From Cryptomeria japonica (Eukaryota > Streptophyta > Pinopsida > Cupressales > Cupressaceae), in assembly GCF_030272615.1 (NCBI RefSeq), contig NC_081408.1, forward strand, positions 608,724,173 to 608,788,172: DNA of 64,000 bases, in the 5' to 3' direction. Shown piece after piece: positions 11,212 to 23,391 of this stretch. The first letter of the stretch is position 1; each line of letters starts with the position of its first letter. The notes under the pieces were generated by a model. The model worked only from the letters and a program-made list of their open reading frames with translations, was not told the DNA's origin and made no database searches. Both the position numbers and the translations under genes were made by a program.

Positions 11212-13295
11212 TGCTGCTGCACTGTTGTGATTTTTTCCTAACTTTCAGTGTCCTGCAACATCAGCTAGCCAAGATTAGAAGAGTCTGAGTACCAAAAGAT
11301 CAAGACAACATTTGGCTATAATTTGAATGCACTCAGCAATGAAAACATTGCATTGCCAATAGAGATATACAGAGGTTCAAACAAAGAGGAAGACCTGTGT
11401 TTTCAGATCAAAAATCAAATCAGATCAGCAGTATTAGATATAACTAAAGTGAATTCCACAAAATATCACATGCCCATTGTTTTGCTTCATTGATTAGACT
11501 GTTTTCGCTTTATATTGTTCTTTCTATACTTTGATTACATGCTTTGTGTGATTGGATCCCACTATACCATGGAAAAAGAAATGAATTATTGCAAAGCAAG
11601 GTATAGAAGAATCTACGACCTGTGATATAATTGAGCAGAAGATTTGAAATCCCATAAATGTGAAATTAATTAATCTAAAGTAGAGGAGAGAATATTGTGC
11701 TAGCTTGACTACCCAAAAAATTCTTGGGACGTGTCCAATTTTTATAAGTTCTTTTCTTGATTTCATTGTCACTCAAGGTCGTCCACTATTATAAGACTTA
11801 AAAACATGGAGAAATGTGCAGAAATTCGGTAAGTGCACCTTTTACCTCGTGGGTTGCTTGAACTGAGCAGTAAGGTATCAACGTAAACAACAAAATCTAG
11901 TGGGGTTATAAACTTTTGTATCCTCACCCATGTTATACTTTACAGAATTCAGATCTGCTAGAAGAATCGAATACAAAAACAAAACAAAAAAAAGTGTTAG
12001 GTATGGACACAGTTTCAATTTAAGTTTGAAAGTAAATGAAAGTAAAGGAAGGGTTAAAATTTATTCAAAGCAGAACAAGTACAAAGCAAGGGCATCAGGC
12101 AGCTCTGTCAAGATCCACTAAGCGATCTAACTGATGAGACAAATCAAGGGAGGTAATTGACCCTTATCCACGATATACCAATTATATTTGAATATGTATT
12201 AAAGTGATTAACATTTTGTTTTAAATGTTATTATCTTTTGTATATATGTATTATATTTATTTATCTATTAGTTTTACTATATAACATTTTTTAAATAGAA
12301 AAAATGATGATTAATAATAGATATTTCACATTTTAGTTTTGGTTGTGTCAATATTTGTCTTTCTTTATCTTGTGCAATTTCTTTTAGAAGGATCCTCTAT
12401 TATTATTTTTTTATTATAGAATCTTTTTATCATGCATGTCTAATTTTTTTCTCTCATTATGTAGTTTCAAACTTCATCAATTTGGTAGTAATTGCCAAAG
12501 TTGGTATTTTGATGTTTTATTAAGAGAATCCGTCATAAAATAACCTAGGAATTTTATTATGAGATATTACACAAGAAGTATTTTCTAAAATGCCTTCAAT
12601 TGTTGTTCCCATCCCTGAATTTAGTAGTTCTTATAGATAGCCTGAATACTTGGTTGAATATGTTACTTGATTGGGAGGATTCCCTTTGAAAGCATTCTTA
12701 AAGAATGGGTTAAGAAAATGTGAGTTCCATATGGAGTTTTCCGTAATGCTATCTAAAACCTCATAAAAGGGTTTTTCAATTTCCAGTTTTTTGAAGCTAG
12801 CAATTCATATGCCATTATTAAAAATGGTCCTTGGTTTTTCCATAAGTATACTACTACTTTTTCCACCCTAAACTAAAGAAAAATTTATCTAAGGAGAGAG
12901 CTCTCTAAGTCTCTATCCAAGTGGAATTCCCAAGACCACCTTTGTCATGCTGAAACTTCTTACCTAAAACAAGTTATTTAGGTAATGTTTTTTATTATAT
13001 AAGGTAAGGACATTGATCCCATAACAAAACAACAGTTCTAGATCATAACAGTCCCAACAAAAACAACATTGAAAGCCCATGAACAGCCATAAAAAAGAAA
13101 TAGGTTGATTGACCACTAACCCCATCAACAACCACCCTTATACATAATCAAAAAATAGTCTAGAGTAAGCTAGAGAAACTATAACTATAGAAACTATTAA
13201 TATCAAGGCATTCAGGCCTTAACCATAAAATTAGATAATGTTTGTAGACCAACATAACAAAAATAAATAAAGGATGGACTAGAAGGATGATAGTG
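11212..13295. other. Upstream flank of HMA gene and AT-rich intergenic DNA
   Basis: The left few hundred bases should hold the promoter and 5' untranslated region of the HMA gene; no specific promoter element could be assigned. Small open frames at 11524-11772, 11930-12121 and 13160-13357 have no recognisable content. From about 12150 to 13290 nothing was recognised. Confidence 0.4.
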
Positions 13296-13820
13296 TTGCA
13301 AGGTGTGTGCCCTTGGTCTCCTTGTGTTGTGTAGTGCAACGCTCGGGTTTGTGACATGGCTTAACCGCCTCCTGTGCATTCTATAAGTCTAGTGGTTGTA
13401 CCAGGCATTAACAGGTCAATCTTTTGGTGCAACAACAACCACACTTGTAACAAATGGTATCAATTGTTGGCAAAATGGTCAGCATCCCCCTCGGGATTCA
13501 TGACAAGGGATTAACTATCCGTTTTGCGATCCACATCTCTACAGTTTGTATCAAGCGTTAACAAGTCGATCTTTTGGTGCAACGACAATCACACTTGTAA
13601 CATGTGGTATCAAATCTTGGTCACAGTTTCAAACCCCTCACTTGCACTAGGGGGGATTATTGCAAGGTGTGTGCCCTTGGTCTCCTTGTGTTGTGCAGAA
13701 GAGCGCTCAGGTTTGTGACATGGCTTAACCACCTCCTATGGATTCTATGTCTAGTAGTTGTATCGGGCATTAATAGATCGATCTTTTAGTGCAACGGCAA
13801 CCACACTTGTAATAGATAGG
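13296..13820. repeat. Locally duplicated segments (three partial copies)
   Basis: GCAAGGTGTGTGCCCTTGG followed by TCTCCTTGTGTTGTG occurs at about 13297 and again at about 13662. A second module, TCTTTTGGTGCAACGACAA-like followed by CACACTTGTAA, occurs near 13418, 13571 and 13783. The modules appear in the order expected from a duplication of about 365 bp with an extra internal copy. TTTCAAACCCC near 13628 resembles a Pol III B box only weakly. No protein is encoded. It may be a decayed SINE-like or other short interspersed repeat. Confidence 0.5.
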
Positions 13821-13826
13821 AGGGAG

Positions 13827-14160
13827 ATGGTGAAGGTAATTGAGAAGCTTCAGGACAACCAGGTGACCCTCAAAAGGAAGATGGAGGAGATTATGTCCCT
13901 AAACAAAAAAATGACAAAGAAGAACTCTACAGCTCTCTAGGCGATTAGGGAGGAAATCAATAGAAGGCATGCTAAAAAGAAATGACACATGGATTCATCT
14001 CCCACTACTTGGATGGAGCTATCGGTGTCAAGGGTGAAACCTACGCCAAAGTCCCATACTATTTCTTCAAGTAAAGGTTCGAACAAGAGGCTCTCCTTCT
14101 CTAAGAAAGTGATAGTGATGACTCAAGATTGGAAAATTGAAAATACCCCCACTAGATAGA
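13827..14160 (+). pseudogene. Decayed coiled-coil reading frame, unrecognised
   Basis: In one plus frame, apart from three in-frame stops, the sequence reads as a Lys/Glu-rich helix (EMVKVIEKLQDNQVTLKRKM and onward, with heptad-like Leu, Ile and Met spacing), followed by a Ser/Thr/Lys-rich tail. Such a composition is seen in nucleic-acid-binding ORF1-type proteins of LINEs and in many other coiled-coil proteins. No reverse transcriptase is adjacent, so the family is not assigned. Confidence 0.3.
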
Positions 14161-14394
14161 CCATTGGCTCATGTCTTTGGTGGGGAGTGTGTCTATTTAC
14201 TTTTTATTTTTATTGGCTAGTCTTGTCTTTGTCTACTTTTTTTTGTTTGGCTTTAGGTGTGTGTTAGTTCTCTAGTTTGGGGTTCTCACTCCTTGTGAGA
14301 CCCCTAGTTTCTTTTCTTTAGTAGTTATGTAATGGTTTAGGCCTCTCCTGATTTAATCTAATCAAAACATAACAAAAAATATAAAAGAAATATT

Positions 14395-14960
14395 TTTTTT
14401 AGGAGCAATTGTGAGATCCCAATCCTTCTAAAGATCAACAAGGAACTCCTTCCATCTAGCTTTGACCCCTTTTCTCCTATTCATTCTCACGTTTTTGTCC
14501 TTAGAGCTCTGATCGTTCTTCTTCAGCTACTTCTTGATTGTGGCTTGACTAGAGGTAGTCCCCATTATAGCATTTTTCATGATCCCATCAATAATTAAGA
14601 TTAAAGAGCTAATAGAATTCTTCAATTATTTAATCTTATGTTTATTAAAGCTCCCCTTTAGTTTCAATTCTATGTCACTCATCCTGACATGAAGATCAAC
14701 TATCTGCACTTTGAATCCATATGTGATATTAATAGTATTCTAGCTTTCCTCTATCTAAATATTGGTATTCTCATGTTTTCCCCCATCGCCATCAATCTCC
14801 ATATCTTGTAATTTGTCTTTCTCACCAAAATTACTAAACTCCTTTCAAATTTCCTCCTCTTCCATCTCCTAGCCATGGTCCTCTTCAGACTTAGTCTCCT
14901 CGCTATCATCCTCCTTAACATGAATAAATTGTTCTACTAACAAGAAGACCCAACCTTTGA
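14395..14960 (-). pseudogene. Decayed charged reading frame, unrecognised
   Basis: On the minus strand one frame reads coherently with only a few stops. It has an acidic Glu-rich stretch (14820-14930), a segment with the motif MEIDGDGGKHENTN, then a Lys/Arg-rich end (MNRRKGVKARWKEFLVDL, stop, KDWDL) at 14401-14490. The low stop density and the acidic-to-basic layout suggest a once-functional protein, perhaps a transposon protein. No known domain was recognised. Confidence 0.3.
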
Positions 14961-15533
14961 TCCCCCAACCAAGAAGACCCAGAAACAGTTTCCTACTTGT
15001 TCTTTTCAACACCCTTCTTGTCAACTTCATGGTCATAACTAAATTAATAGTTACCCCTTTGTGTTTTTATCCTTTCTTCTCCATCTTTATTAATTGGGAA
15101 GACTTGGGAAGAAAAGGTGAGGGTTTTCATTTTTCGTCACTTTCAAGAGTTCATTTCCTTGAGTAGAAGGGGAAGCAGCCTAATTTTTTTTATTATTTTC
15201 TTTCCTGAGGGTTTTCCTTTGTTGGGAGAATGAGGCTTACTATCAAGAAGTTCAATCTTAATAAAGGAGGCTAGGGGCTAGGAATTATCAAGAAATTTCA
15301 CAGTAGGGTTCCCATGGAGGTTAATAGCCAAGACATACTTGTGCAAGGCCATTATCAAACCTTGATGTAGGGGACAAAAATCACATTTTTCAATTCTCTA
15401 GTGCAAAGAGGAGAACAAATAAAATGACACGTTTATCCTTCATTATGCCTAACATAATTTAGAATGGGGAAATGAAAGTCTTGAATAGTCATGTAACAAC
15501 ATTATAAAGTAAAATAGCACATAATGTGAAGGC

Positions 15534-15734
15534 TTACCAGGACATGTACAAAGGAGGAAAGTTCAGTCTATCATAACCATTTTGCATACGTGCAGTTTGT
15601 TCCCCTTCCTCAAAAAAATTGTCAATGAATCTTTGATACTTCCCTAATATTTTCTTCACAATTGTCAAACCATTACACTCTAAACCAGTTGCATCAACAA
15701 TAAGGTTGAGTAACCTTAAAATGGAGGTTTCCAA
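15534..15734 (-). pseudogene. Unrecognised reading frame fragment (66 residues)
   Basis: This minus frame has protein-like composition (METSILRLLNLIVDATG, then an FFEEGEQTARMQNGYDRLNF block). Upstream on the same strand (15740-15930) more coherent residues can be read across stops, including a YERTPNHLVVSCSKY-like stretch. It looks like an exon or a decayed transposon protein, but the family is not recognised. No splice sites could be fixed. Confidence 0.3.
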
Positions 15735-15934
15735 TGGTCACCTAGACTTTAATCCATTACTTTGAGAATTTTGAAGTCAAAAAGTTGTTATACAATTACA
15801 TTGCTTGAAAGAAAGAAGTGAAACTTGCCCTAACAAACAAGTCCCATAGCTCTAGAAATATTTAGAGCAAGATACAACTAAATGGTTTGGAGTTCTTTCA
15901 TAGGTCTCCCATAGTACACCACTCAATGAATCAT

Positions 15935-17574
15935 CTCATAGAGCCATGTAAACAAAGTTGTCTAGAAACTTCACTTGTATACACCCAATTCAGATACAAA
16001 GCACCTTTAACATTCTCAAGAAGATTACCTTTTTACACTAGGATTTATCTTTTAAAGCATCAATTAATAATGGAAATTATTCAACTTTCCAGTTCTCTCA
16101 AATTTTGACATTTGTCATATCTTTGCATCTCTTATCATCTTTAATAATTTTATTTTTTTAAACTTATGATTTTACTTGGCCTTTCACTCTGCGCATGAAA
16201 AGGGGAAAATTATTTAATATTCTAATAGAAGAATTCTCTCGATTCATTTGGTTATTGATATTGATGGCTTGTAGTTCAAGATATAATGTCTATGTTTTGT
16301 GATGTTGCACTATCATATTTTACAGGTCCTCAATTTCTCAAATGTTGAAGTTGGTTGTGGTGGTTTGCTGATAGTGAGGTTATATGTCAACACTGGTCTA
16401 AATAATGCTCTAAATTCCTTTGTCGTGTAGGTTCAAGTGTTGTAGCTTAGTGGATATGTTCATATGGTTTGTGCAATGTTCCATTTTAGATTTCTAGTGT
16501 TGAATTGTTCATCAAGTGAAATTATGTTATTTTGTGTTTGACTCTGTTAGTTGTGTTAGTCTCGACATAACTCAATTGATTTATTTTATTTAGATCATTC
16601 TATTTTGGTTTGGATATTCTTTGGAGATTAAGCTAGAATGTTTATATGGGTCTTGTTGTGACATGTATAGATATGCATTAAGTAATTTGATTTGGGTTAT
16701 GTGTTTGGACTGATTGGTTAACGTGCTTCAGTGTTTTATGCACTTTACATTTGATACCAACTTTGGAGAATGTGCTATTTTTTGTGGTTCATTGGAACCA
16801 TCTTAGGAAGATGTGTTACAATATATTTTGGTACCCTTTATCTCCTAGAGTGGACCGCATTGTGTATTTTTTGTTCAGGCAGTCGACTTTATGTAATTCA
16901 TTTATATTTTGTTTGTGGCCAACCTAATAGAGGGTTTCAATATATAATATTATGTAAATGGAGGTGTGGGTCTAATAATTGAAGTGTGGTTTGTTGTGAT
17001 ATGGTGGTGAATGATACACAAGTGCAAGTAAGGAAGCAAAAGTGCAAATTTTAGTTTGTGATGAGCCTTAATGATCGTATCTTCAGTATGACAGTATTTT
17101 GAGATAATAAATGAAGTGAGATGTGTTTTCCATGATACTGTTCACTTGACATAGTGGTTCAAGGATAGTTTTATGATTGAGAGATCTTTTTTATTTCAAT
17201 TCATCTTTTCCTTGCCTATTAGAAGACAATGAGTCCTTTTAGAGCTAGTGCAATCTTTGTATCTTGCATTGAAATAGTGTGCCTCAATAATACAATTCCC
17301 TTGTATCTTCCCCTAGGGTTGTGCTCCTTAGTTTTGCAAGTTCACTCAAGCCCAGTGAGCTTTCTTGGACTTGATCCTAAAATATTGTAATTAGTTATTC
17401 ATATTGTGAGTGTGATTCTCACTATGGTTTTCCTCTTCTTGAGTTTTCCACATAAATCTAGTGTTCTTATGTGTATTGTGTTTTATGGTTTAATGTTTCA
17501 CAATTACAAAAATAATTTAATTGTGATTTGAATTTTGTAGGTTTATAACTAAGTTATTTTTAAGGTCTGGTATT
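15935..17574. other. Non-coding DNA; right part resembles a copia LTR end
   Basis: No gene was recognised. From about 17270 to 17480 the text has features of the 3' part of plant copia LTRs (TTGTATCTTCCCCTAGGG, CTCACTATGGTTTTCC, GAGTTTTCCACATAAATCT), comparable to the LTR at 47237-47732 (CCCACAATGGTTTTTC, GGGTTTTCCATGTACAAA). Edges were not found, so it is noted as a probable LTR relic into whose flank the copia element at 17580 inserted. Confidence 0.3.
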
Positions 17575-17579
17575 TACCC

Positions 17580-18822
17580 TGTTGGCAACAACAATGAAGG
17601 AAGACTGAGAGGGGGAGTGAATCAGTCTTCACCAGATCTATAATCTTAATCACAAATAGAGATCTAATAAATTGCAGTAATAACAAACATAAGAAAATTG
17701 AAAGCACAACACACAACAGCAAGATTTTGAGGTGGAAAACCTAGTTAAGGGGAAAACCACGGTGGGAACCTACCCATAGTAAGATGATAATCTACAAAAT
17801 ATTACAATGAGGAATGCACATGCATTCAAACACATTTCCTAGAGCTCACTACTCAAAATATAATGACCTGGAAGGCTACAACCCTCAGGGAAGTCTCACT
17901 AACTTACAACTGTAAGATTTGGACTACAATTCAGAAGGAATGAATTGAAAGAATAGCATCTCCAAATGCCTGATTATAGTTCTAGTTAAGCACAAATGTC
18001 TACTCTACCACACCAATCTCTACTCAATCACAATGTTGAAGGATGAATCACTTTCTCGCACATACACTGCTCTCTAATCATGAAGACACAACCTCCACTA
18101 CCAAAATACATGACAATATTACCTATATATACAACTCATCAACCTTGACAACAAGGTCGGCTAAACCGTCAACTCACAATTACAAAATTACATCACATGA
18201 TACAAAGACCGACCACGAGACCAATATAATGATTTACATGACATAACATGGACCTAATTCAAATTCCCATATGCTCAACTCCACCAGAAATTATGCCAAA
18301 ATCAAGTGCAACATGCTACACCACCAGCAAAAATGTATAACATGAAGAACATCATCGGTTCATGAAAACCACCAAAAAATTATACAATGATCAATGTGGA
18401 TCATCAAGACAAATAGAACACAATTAGGAAACACTAGCAAGAACATTAGAATCATCAGTAATAGTTGCACCAACACGACTTATCAAATCTTCATTTGTCA
18501 ACGTCTAAAACTCAAGAACATAGCCAATCAACAACTGTCACAAAGAAAGATGACTTGCAGAGTACCAAATCAAGATCCATCTAAAATGGAGATGCACAAG
18601 ACCATCCCAAAAAATATCCCAAAATCTGAGCTCAATATTAGATCACACCGGAATATACCGGAGGAAATGCTGAACTCTACAAATCAAAACAAAAATGCAA
18701 ACTGGATCATAAGATCTTCCCAATATGAAAACACCGAAGCAAATCACAGGAATATTTTGACATCAATTACAACAACATATCCTAGCAACAACAATTCCTA
18801 ACAAACTTCCGAATATCCAAAA
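17580..18822 (-). repeat. 3' LTR of minus-strand copia element
   Basis: It begins (plus) TGTTGGCAACAACAATGAAGG and aligns throughout with 23392-24642, with scattered substitutions and small indels. The longest open frame in it (18394-18801) is not conserved as a frame in the other LTR and is not called a gene. Confidence 0.9.
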
Positions 18823-18837
18823 ATGTCCTCCTTTCGC
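18823..18837 (-). other. Polypurine tract of minus-strand copia
   Basis: The minus strand reads GCGAAAGGAGGACAT immediately before the 3' LTR. This position and composition fit the RNA primer for plus-strand DNA synthesis. The equivalent in the plus-strand copia at 63911-63922 is AAAGGTGGAGAT. Confidence 0.6.
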
Positions 18838-19379
18838 ATTGATGGCAACATATGAATGTGAAAAATAAACAATGCAAAGAAAGAAGATATCTCCAGCAAA
18901 CTCCCCTTAAGATCAAGATAGATAAAGCAGTTTTTCACATGATCTCTCTCCCTCTTTCACAGAAATGCCAAAGATCTTAAAATAGAAAACCAAACTCTCT
19001 CTCCCCCTTAGAATATGAAACATGAATCTCAGGAATCTCTCCCCCTAAAACACAAACTACTCCACTAAAGGAGAAGCACCAACTCACCAATCCAGATAGA
19101 AAGATAAGGCTCTCAAATCCACCTGATTGATGCAATTCAATGCATCTAGTTCTCATCAAGAGGGGTAGATACCCCTAACTTGTCTCTCAAATAGACAAAT
19201 GTCTCTACAGGTAAAGGCTTAGTGAAAATATCAACAATTTGTCCCTATGTAGATACATACTCCAACTTCACTTTCTCTTCACAGACTTGTTCTCTCAAGT
19301 AATGATATTTGATTGATACATGTTTAGTATTTGAATGTTGCACCAGATTCTTTGACATGTTAATAGCACTAGAATTATC

Positions 19380-20582
19380 ACAGTATATGACAATAGGATT
19401 ATCATAGATAAACTCTGATATCCTTCAAAATTTGCTTCATCCAAACTACCTGAGTTCAATTACTAGCAGTAGCAATGTACTCATCTTCAATGGTAGATAG
19501 GGACATTGTATCTTGTTTCTTACTATCCCATGAAACTAATTTATTACCCAAGAAGAATGCTCATCGGTAGTGCTCTTTCGTTCATCAACATCACCAGCCC
19601 AATCAACATCAGTGTAAGTACATAGCATGAAATCATCATTCCTTGAATACCACAAACCATAATCCATAGTTCCCTTCAAGTATCTGAATATCCTCTTAAT
19701 AGCAGTGACATGACTCTCTTTCAGATCAGCTTGATATCTAGCAGCCATGCACACAACATGCATAATGTTTGGCCTAGTTTGAGTAAGATATAGCAGTCCA
19801 CCAATCATAGATCTGTACAAACTCTGATTAGCTTTCGAAGATTCATCATTCTTAGACAATTTACAACCAGTCACCATAGGAGTTCCAACCGGTTTGGATT
19901 TATCCAATCCAAACTTCTTTAGCAATTCCTTCACATATTTAGTTTGAGATATAAATATACCTTTTCTAGAATGTGAAATCTGCAAACCTAAGAAAAATTT
20001 CATCTCTCCAATCATAGACATCTCAAATTCTTTTTGCATATCACTGGCAAACTTCATTCTCAAGTCATCATCTCCTCCAAAGATAATATCATCAACGGAG
20101 ACTTCAACAATCAAGATGTTATCATTCTTAATCTTAAAGTACAAATTACTATCAGTGGGACCTTTATTAAATCCCAATTTCAACAAACATTTATCTAATC
20201 TAGCATACCAGGCTCTAGGGGCTTGCTTCAATCAATAAAGAGCTTTCTTCAGCTTACATACCATGCCTCCATCATGTGATAATGAAAATCCACCAGGTTG
20301 CTCAATGTAGACTTCTTCCTCAATATCACCATTCAAAAAGGCAAATTTGACATCCATCTGATAAACCTTGAAATATTTATAAGTAGCATATGCAAGCAAC
20401 AGTCTAACAGCTTCAAGCCTAGCCACCAGAGCAAAATTATTCTCATATTCAATTCCTTCTTTCTGTGAATATCCTTTGAAAACCAATCTAGCTTTATTTC
20501 TAACAACTTCACCGGCTTCATTCAATTTGTTTCTGAATACCCATTTAGTACCATTAATATTCTTATCCTTAGGTCTAGGCAT
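19380..20582 (-). pseudogene. Copia reverse transcriptase and RNase H relic
   Basis: The minus frame 20582-20232 gives the N-terminal RT ([37 protein letters not shown]). Frame 20231-19536 continues with QAPRAWYARLDKCLLKLGF, the catalytic SVDDIIFGG block (the usual Tyr before VDD is Ser), GEMKFFLGLQIS, the GTPM and YRSMIGGLLYLTQTRP landmarks, and the start of RNase H (CTYTDVDWAGD). The two parts are separated by a TGA in the LYxLKQ landmark. RNase H breaks after about residue 231, and its remainder is visible to about 19380 with stops. These domains would copy element RNA to cDNA; the copy is dead. Confidence 0.9.
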
Positions 20583-20758
20583 AAGCTCCCAAGTGTTGTT
20601 CTTTTCAATCTAATCTAATTCTTCTTCCATAGCTCTCATCCAATTTTCATCTTTGCAAGCTTCAATAACATCTTTAGGTTCAACTTTAGAAATTAGACAT
20701 ACTTCTTCAGTAGCTAACCTTCTTCTAGTCATCACACCTTTATTTTATCACCAATAAT

Positions 20759-21860
20759 CTAATTTTCAAAATGATTCAATCTTACATACCTTTGGGTCTT
20801 CTCATTGTTCTGATTAAAAGGTTCTTGCACATCTTCACCGACAGTAGCAACATTCAGATTAACAGTCTCTACCAGATCATTCTTCTTTGGCTCTTCAGTC
20901 AAAATAGGGTTGAGAACAATATGTTGACCATCATCATATCCATATGCTCTGATCTCTTTCCCAAGGCTCTCATCCAACTTCACATTTGCACTTTCTACTA
21001 TCTTTCTCAGCCTCTTATTGTAGCACCAGTAGGATTTTCTCTTTGTTGAATAACCCAAGAAAATTCCTTCATCACTTCGAGAATCAAAATTTCCTATGTC
21101 CTCATCTCTCTTGATATAACATTTGCTACCAAAGACTCTAAAATATTTCACAGTAGGAACATGACCAAACCATAACTCATAAGGAGTCTTATTGGTATCA
21201 CCTTTAATATAAATTATGTTAAATGTGTAAACAACAATGCTAATAGCATCTCTCTAGTAGATCTTCAGATAATTCCCTTCAATCAGCATAGTCCTTGCAG
21301 CATCCAAGACAGTTTTGTTCTTCCTTTCAACAACTCCATTCTGCTAAGGGGTTCTAGGAGCAAATAGTTGTATTCTAATCCCATGCTTCTCACATAATGA
21401 AAAATTCACTGGAACATAATTCTCCACCTTTGTCAGGTCTCAAACATTTTGCCTTCAATCTAGACTCAGTTTCAACCTTTCCTTGGAATATTTTGAATTT
21501 GTCCAATGCTTTTGATTTCTCCTTCAAAAAGGCAGCCCACATCATTCTAGAATAATCATCAATTAGCAACATAAAATATCTATCACCCTGCACACTTCTA
21601 ACATTTGTAGGTCCACACAAGTTAGTATGCACAAGATCTAGCAATCCATTAGATGTATATTATTTTCTCTTGAAATAAATTCTTGTTTGCTTACCCAACT
21701 GAGATTCTTTACATACCGGATTAGCAGGCTTAACAATCTTAGGTAGATCTCTAACAGCTTGTGTAGAACTGATCTTAATCATCAAATCAAAATTTACATG
21801 ACACGTTCTGCTATGCCACAACCAACTTTCATCAATCTAAGCAATCAAATGACTTTTCTC
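20759..21860 (-). pseudogene. Copia integrase relic
   Basis: Pieces of integrase lie in order on the minus strand: the GAG-pre/zinc region (about 21860-21700), the core with MLDLVHTNLCGPTNV and LLIDDYSRMMWAAF (21644-21390), the second catalytic Asp kept in CLRPDKGGEL, and the C-terminal region with FRVFGSKCYIKRDE, SDEGIFLGYS and YNKRLRKIVES (21151-20759). Frames change between pieces, so indels are present. In-frame TAG stops occur at the TPxQNG, IAxIDE and IYxRDA landmarks, where copia proteins carry Gln, Gln and Trp. Confidence 0.9.
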
Positions 21861-21928
21861 ACCAGCATTCAGGTGAAAAATGTTACCCTCAGTCTTAGTT
21901 CCAGATGAAATCTCTATACCAGAGGCAT

Positions 21929-22192
21929 TTAGGATTTATTTTTTCCATTCTTGAATTGTAGATCATAACCTTTATCAACCATTTGTCCAACACTCAAAAT
22001 ATTATGCTTCAAGCCTTCAACATACAAAACATCTTCAGTATTATTCTTACCATCAAAAGATATATAACCTCTCCCACAGATCACATAGGCTTTGTCATCT
22101 CCAAATCTTACTATTCCACCATCATACCTTTCCATGCTCACAAATTTTCTTTTATCACCATTCATATGATGTGAACAACCACTATCAATCAC
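21929..22192 (-). pseudogene. Copia protease relic
   Basis: The minus frame reads MIDSGCSHHMNGDKRKF, the active-site DSG block of copia aspartic protease, then VRFGDDKAYVICGRGYISF and LYVEGLKHNILSVGQMVDKG. In a live element it would cut the Gag-Pol polyprotein. The frame stays open through the protease core and then runs into a damaged junction with integrase. Confidence 0.85.
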
Positions 22193-22309
22193 ACATTCAT
22201 CATTCTCTTCAACTTTCGCAGCTAAAGCTTTCTCATCAACAGTACAAGTAGTGGAATCAACAGGTATTGGTCTATCTTCTTTAATGGAAAGAAATACAAC
22301 TTCATCTCT

Positions 22310-23350
22310 TTATGATTCTTCATTTGTAACACCTTCATCAGCAGCATAATAATAGTTCTTATAATTCCTATACTTTTGGTTAGACTTGTAAATCTTATCA
22401 TACTTCTCATGCTTCTCATATGTATCATTCCTATCATGCTTATCAAACTTATCATGCATGTCATATTTAGCCATTCTCTCTGAGCATCTAGAAGAAAAAT
22501 TTCCTATCTTATTGCAAGAGAAACATTTCAAAGGCAATTTTCCATCATACTTACCAGCTCCTTTAGGTAATCTTTGGGAAATCAATGCTTCAAGCTCATC
22601 TAGCTCTCTTTCTTGCTCTTCCATCTCTCTTCTCTCTCTTTCATGTCTAGATATTATGCACTCATCGGGATCATACTTCTTCTTTATGGATATAGATGTT
22701 GATTCTCTAAATGTTGTCTTAGACTTTCCATGTGATTCTCCAAACTTGCTCAGCTTAAAAGCATCAATTTTTCCAACCAACATATCTCTTATCACTATAG
22801 TCACACTCTGAATCTCATCAATAACAACTACCTTGTGTTTGTAAGCAGGAGGCAATGATCTTAGCACCTTAGCAACAATTTTATATTCTTCAAGGGTTCC
22901 ACTGACACATCTGATACCTAGGAGAAGTTCATTCACCTTAGCCATGAAAGAGTGTATTTTCTCATCTTCTCCCATCTTCAGGATCTCATACTTTCCTTTC
23001 AAACTTTGCAAGTTAGCAACTTTCACATGTTTGTCTTCTTCATACAGAGTCTCAATCTTCTCCCAGATCTCATGTGTGGTCTAAAGTCTCATTACATTTG
23101 TCATATCTGAGTCAGTCAAAGCACTAAGCAATGCTTCCTTTGCTCTGATGTTACTTTTAGCATCCTTGATTTCAGCAGCAGTAATCGATGCATTCTGATG
23201 AACAAAATAGACATCCTTTGTAATCTTCCAATGATCTTCTCTAGGACATCTCAAGTGAACCTCCATCCGATTCTTCCATATAGAATAGTTACTTCCATCA
23301 AATCTCGGATTGTCCTTCCTAAAGATAGTTGTCATCCTGGATCTCCTCAA
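22310..23350 (-). pseudogene. Copia gag relic with altered zinc knuckle and charged repeat tail
   Basis: The minus frame begins near 23335 (MTTIFRKDNPRFDGSNYSIW), is interrupted by one TAG at about 23082, and resumes in the same frame at 23026 through a UBN2-type capsid region (LQSLKGKYEILKMGEDEKIH, VLRSLPPAYKHKVV). A CCHC knuckle follows as CFSCNKIGNFSSRC, in which the zinc-binding His is replaced by Asn. After it comes a run rich in Lys, Asp, His and Tyr (DMHDKFDKHDRNDTYEKHEK), made of a short repeated unit. Gag would form the RNA-containing particle. Confidence 0.85.
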
Positions 23351-23377
23351 GTGGTTAAGCTTCTTCTAGAGGATCTA

Positions 23378-23389
23378 GCTCCGATACCA
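23378..23389 (-). other. Primer-binding site (initiator-Met tRNA type)
   Basis: The minus strand reads TGGTATCGGAGC two bases inside the 5' LTR. The plant initiator-Met tRNA complement is TGGTATCAGAGC, so one base differs. Confidence 0.8.
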
Positions 23390-23391
23390 AT

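Noticed and set aside
18394-18801. 135-codon open frame
   Set aside because: It lies within a copia LTR; the other LTR (24181-24600) has the corresponding frame broken.
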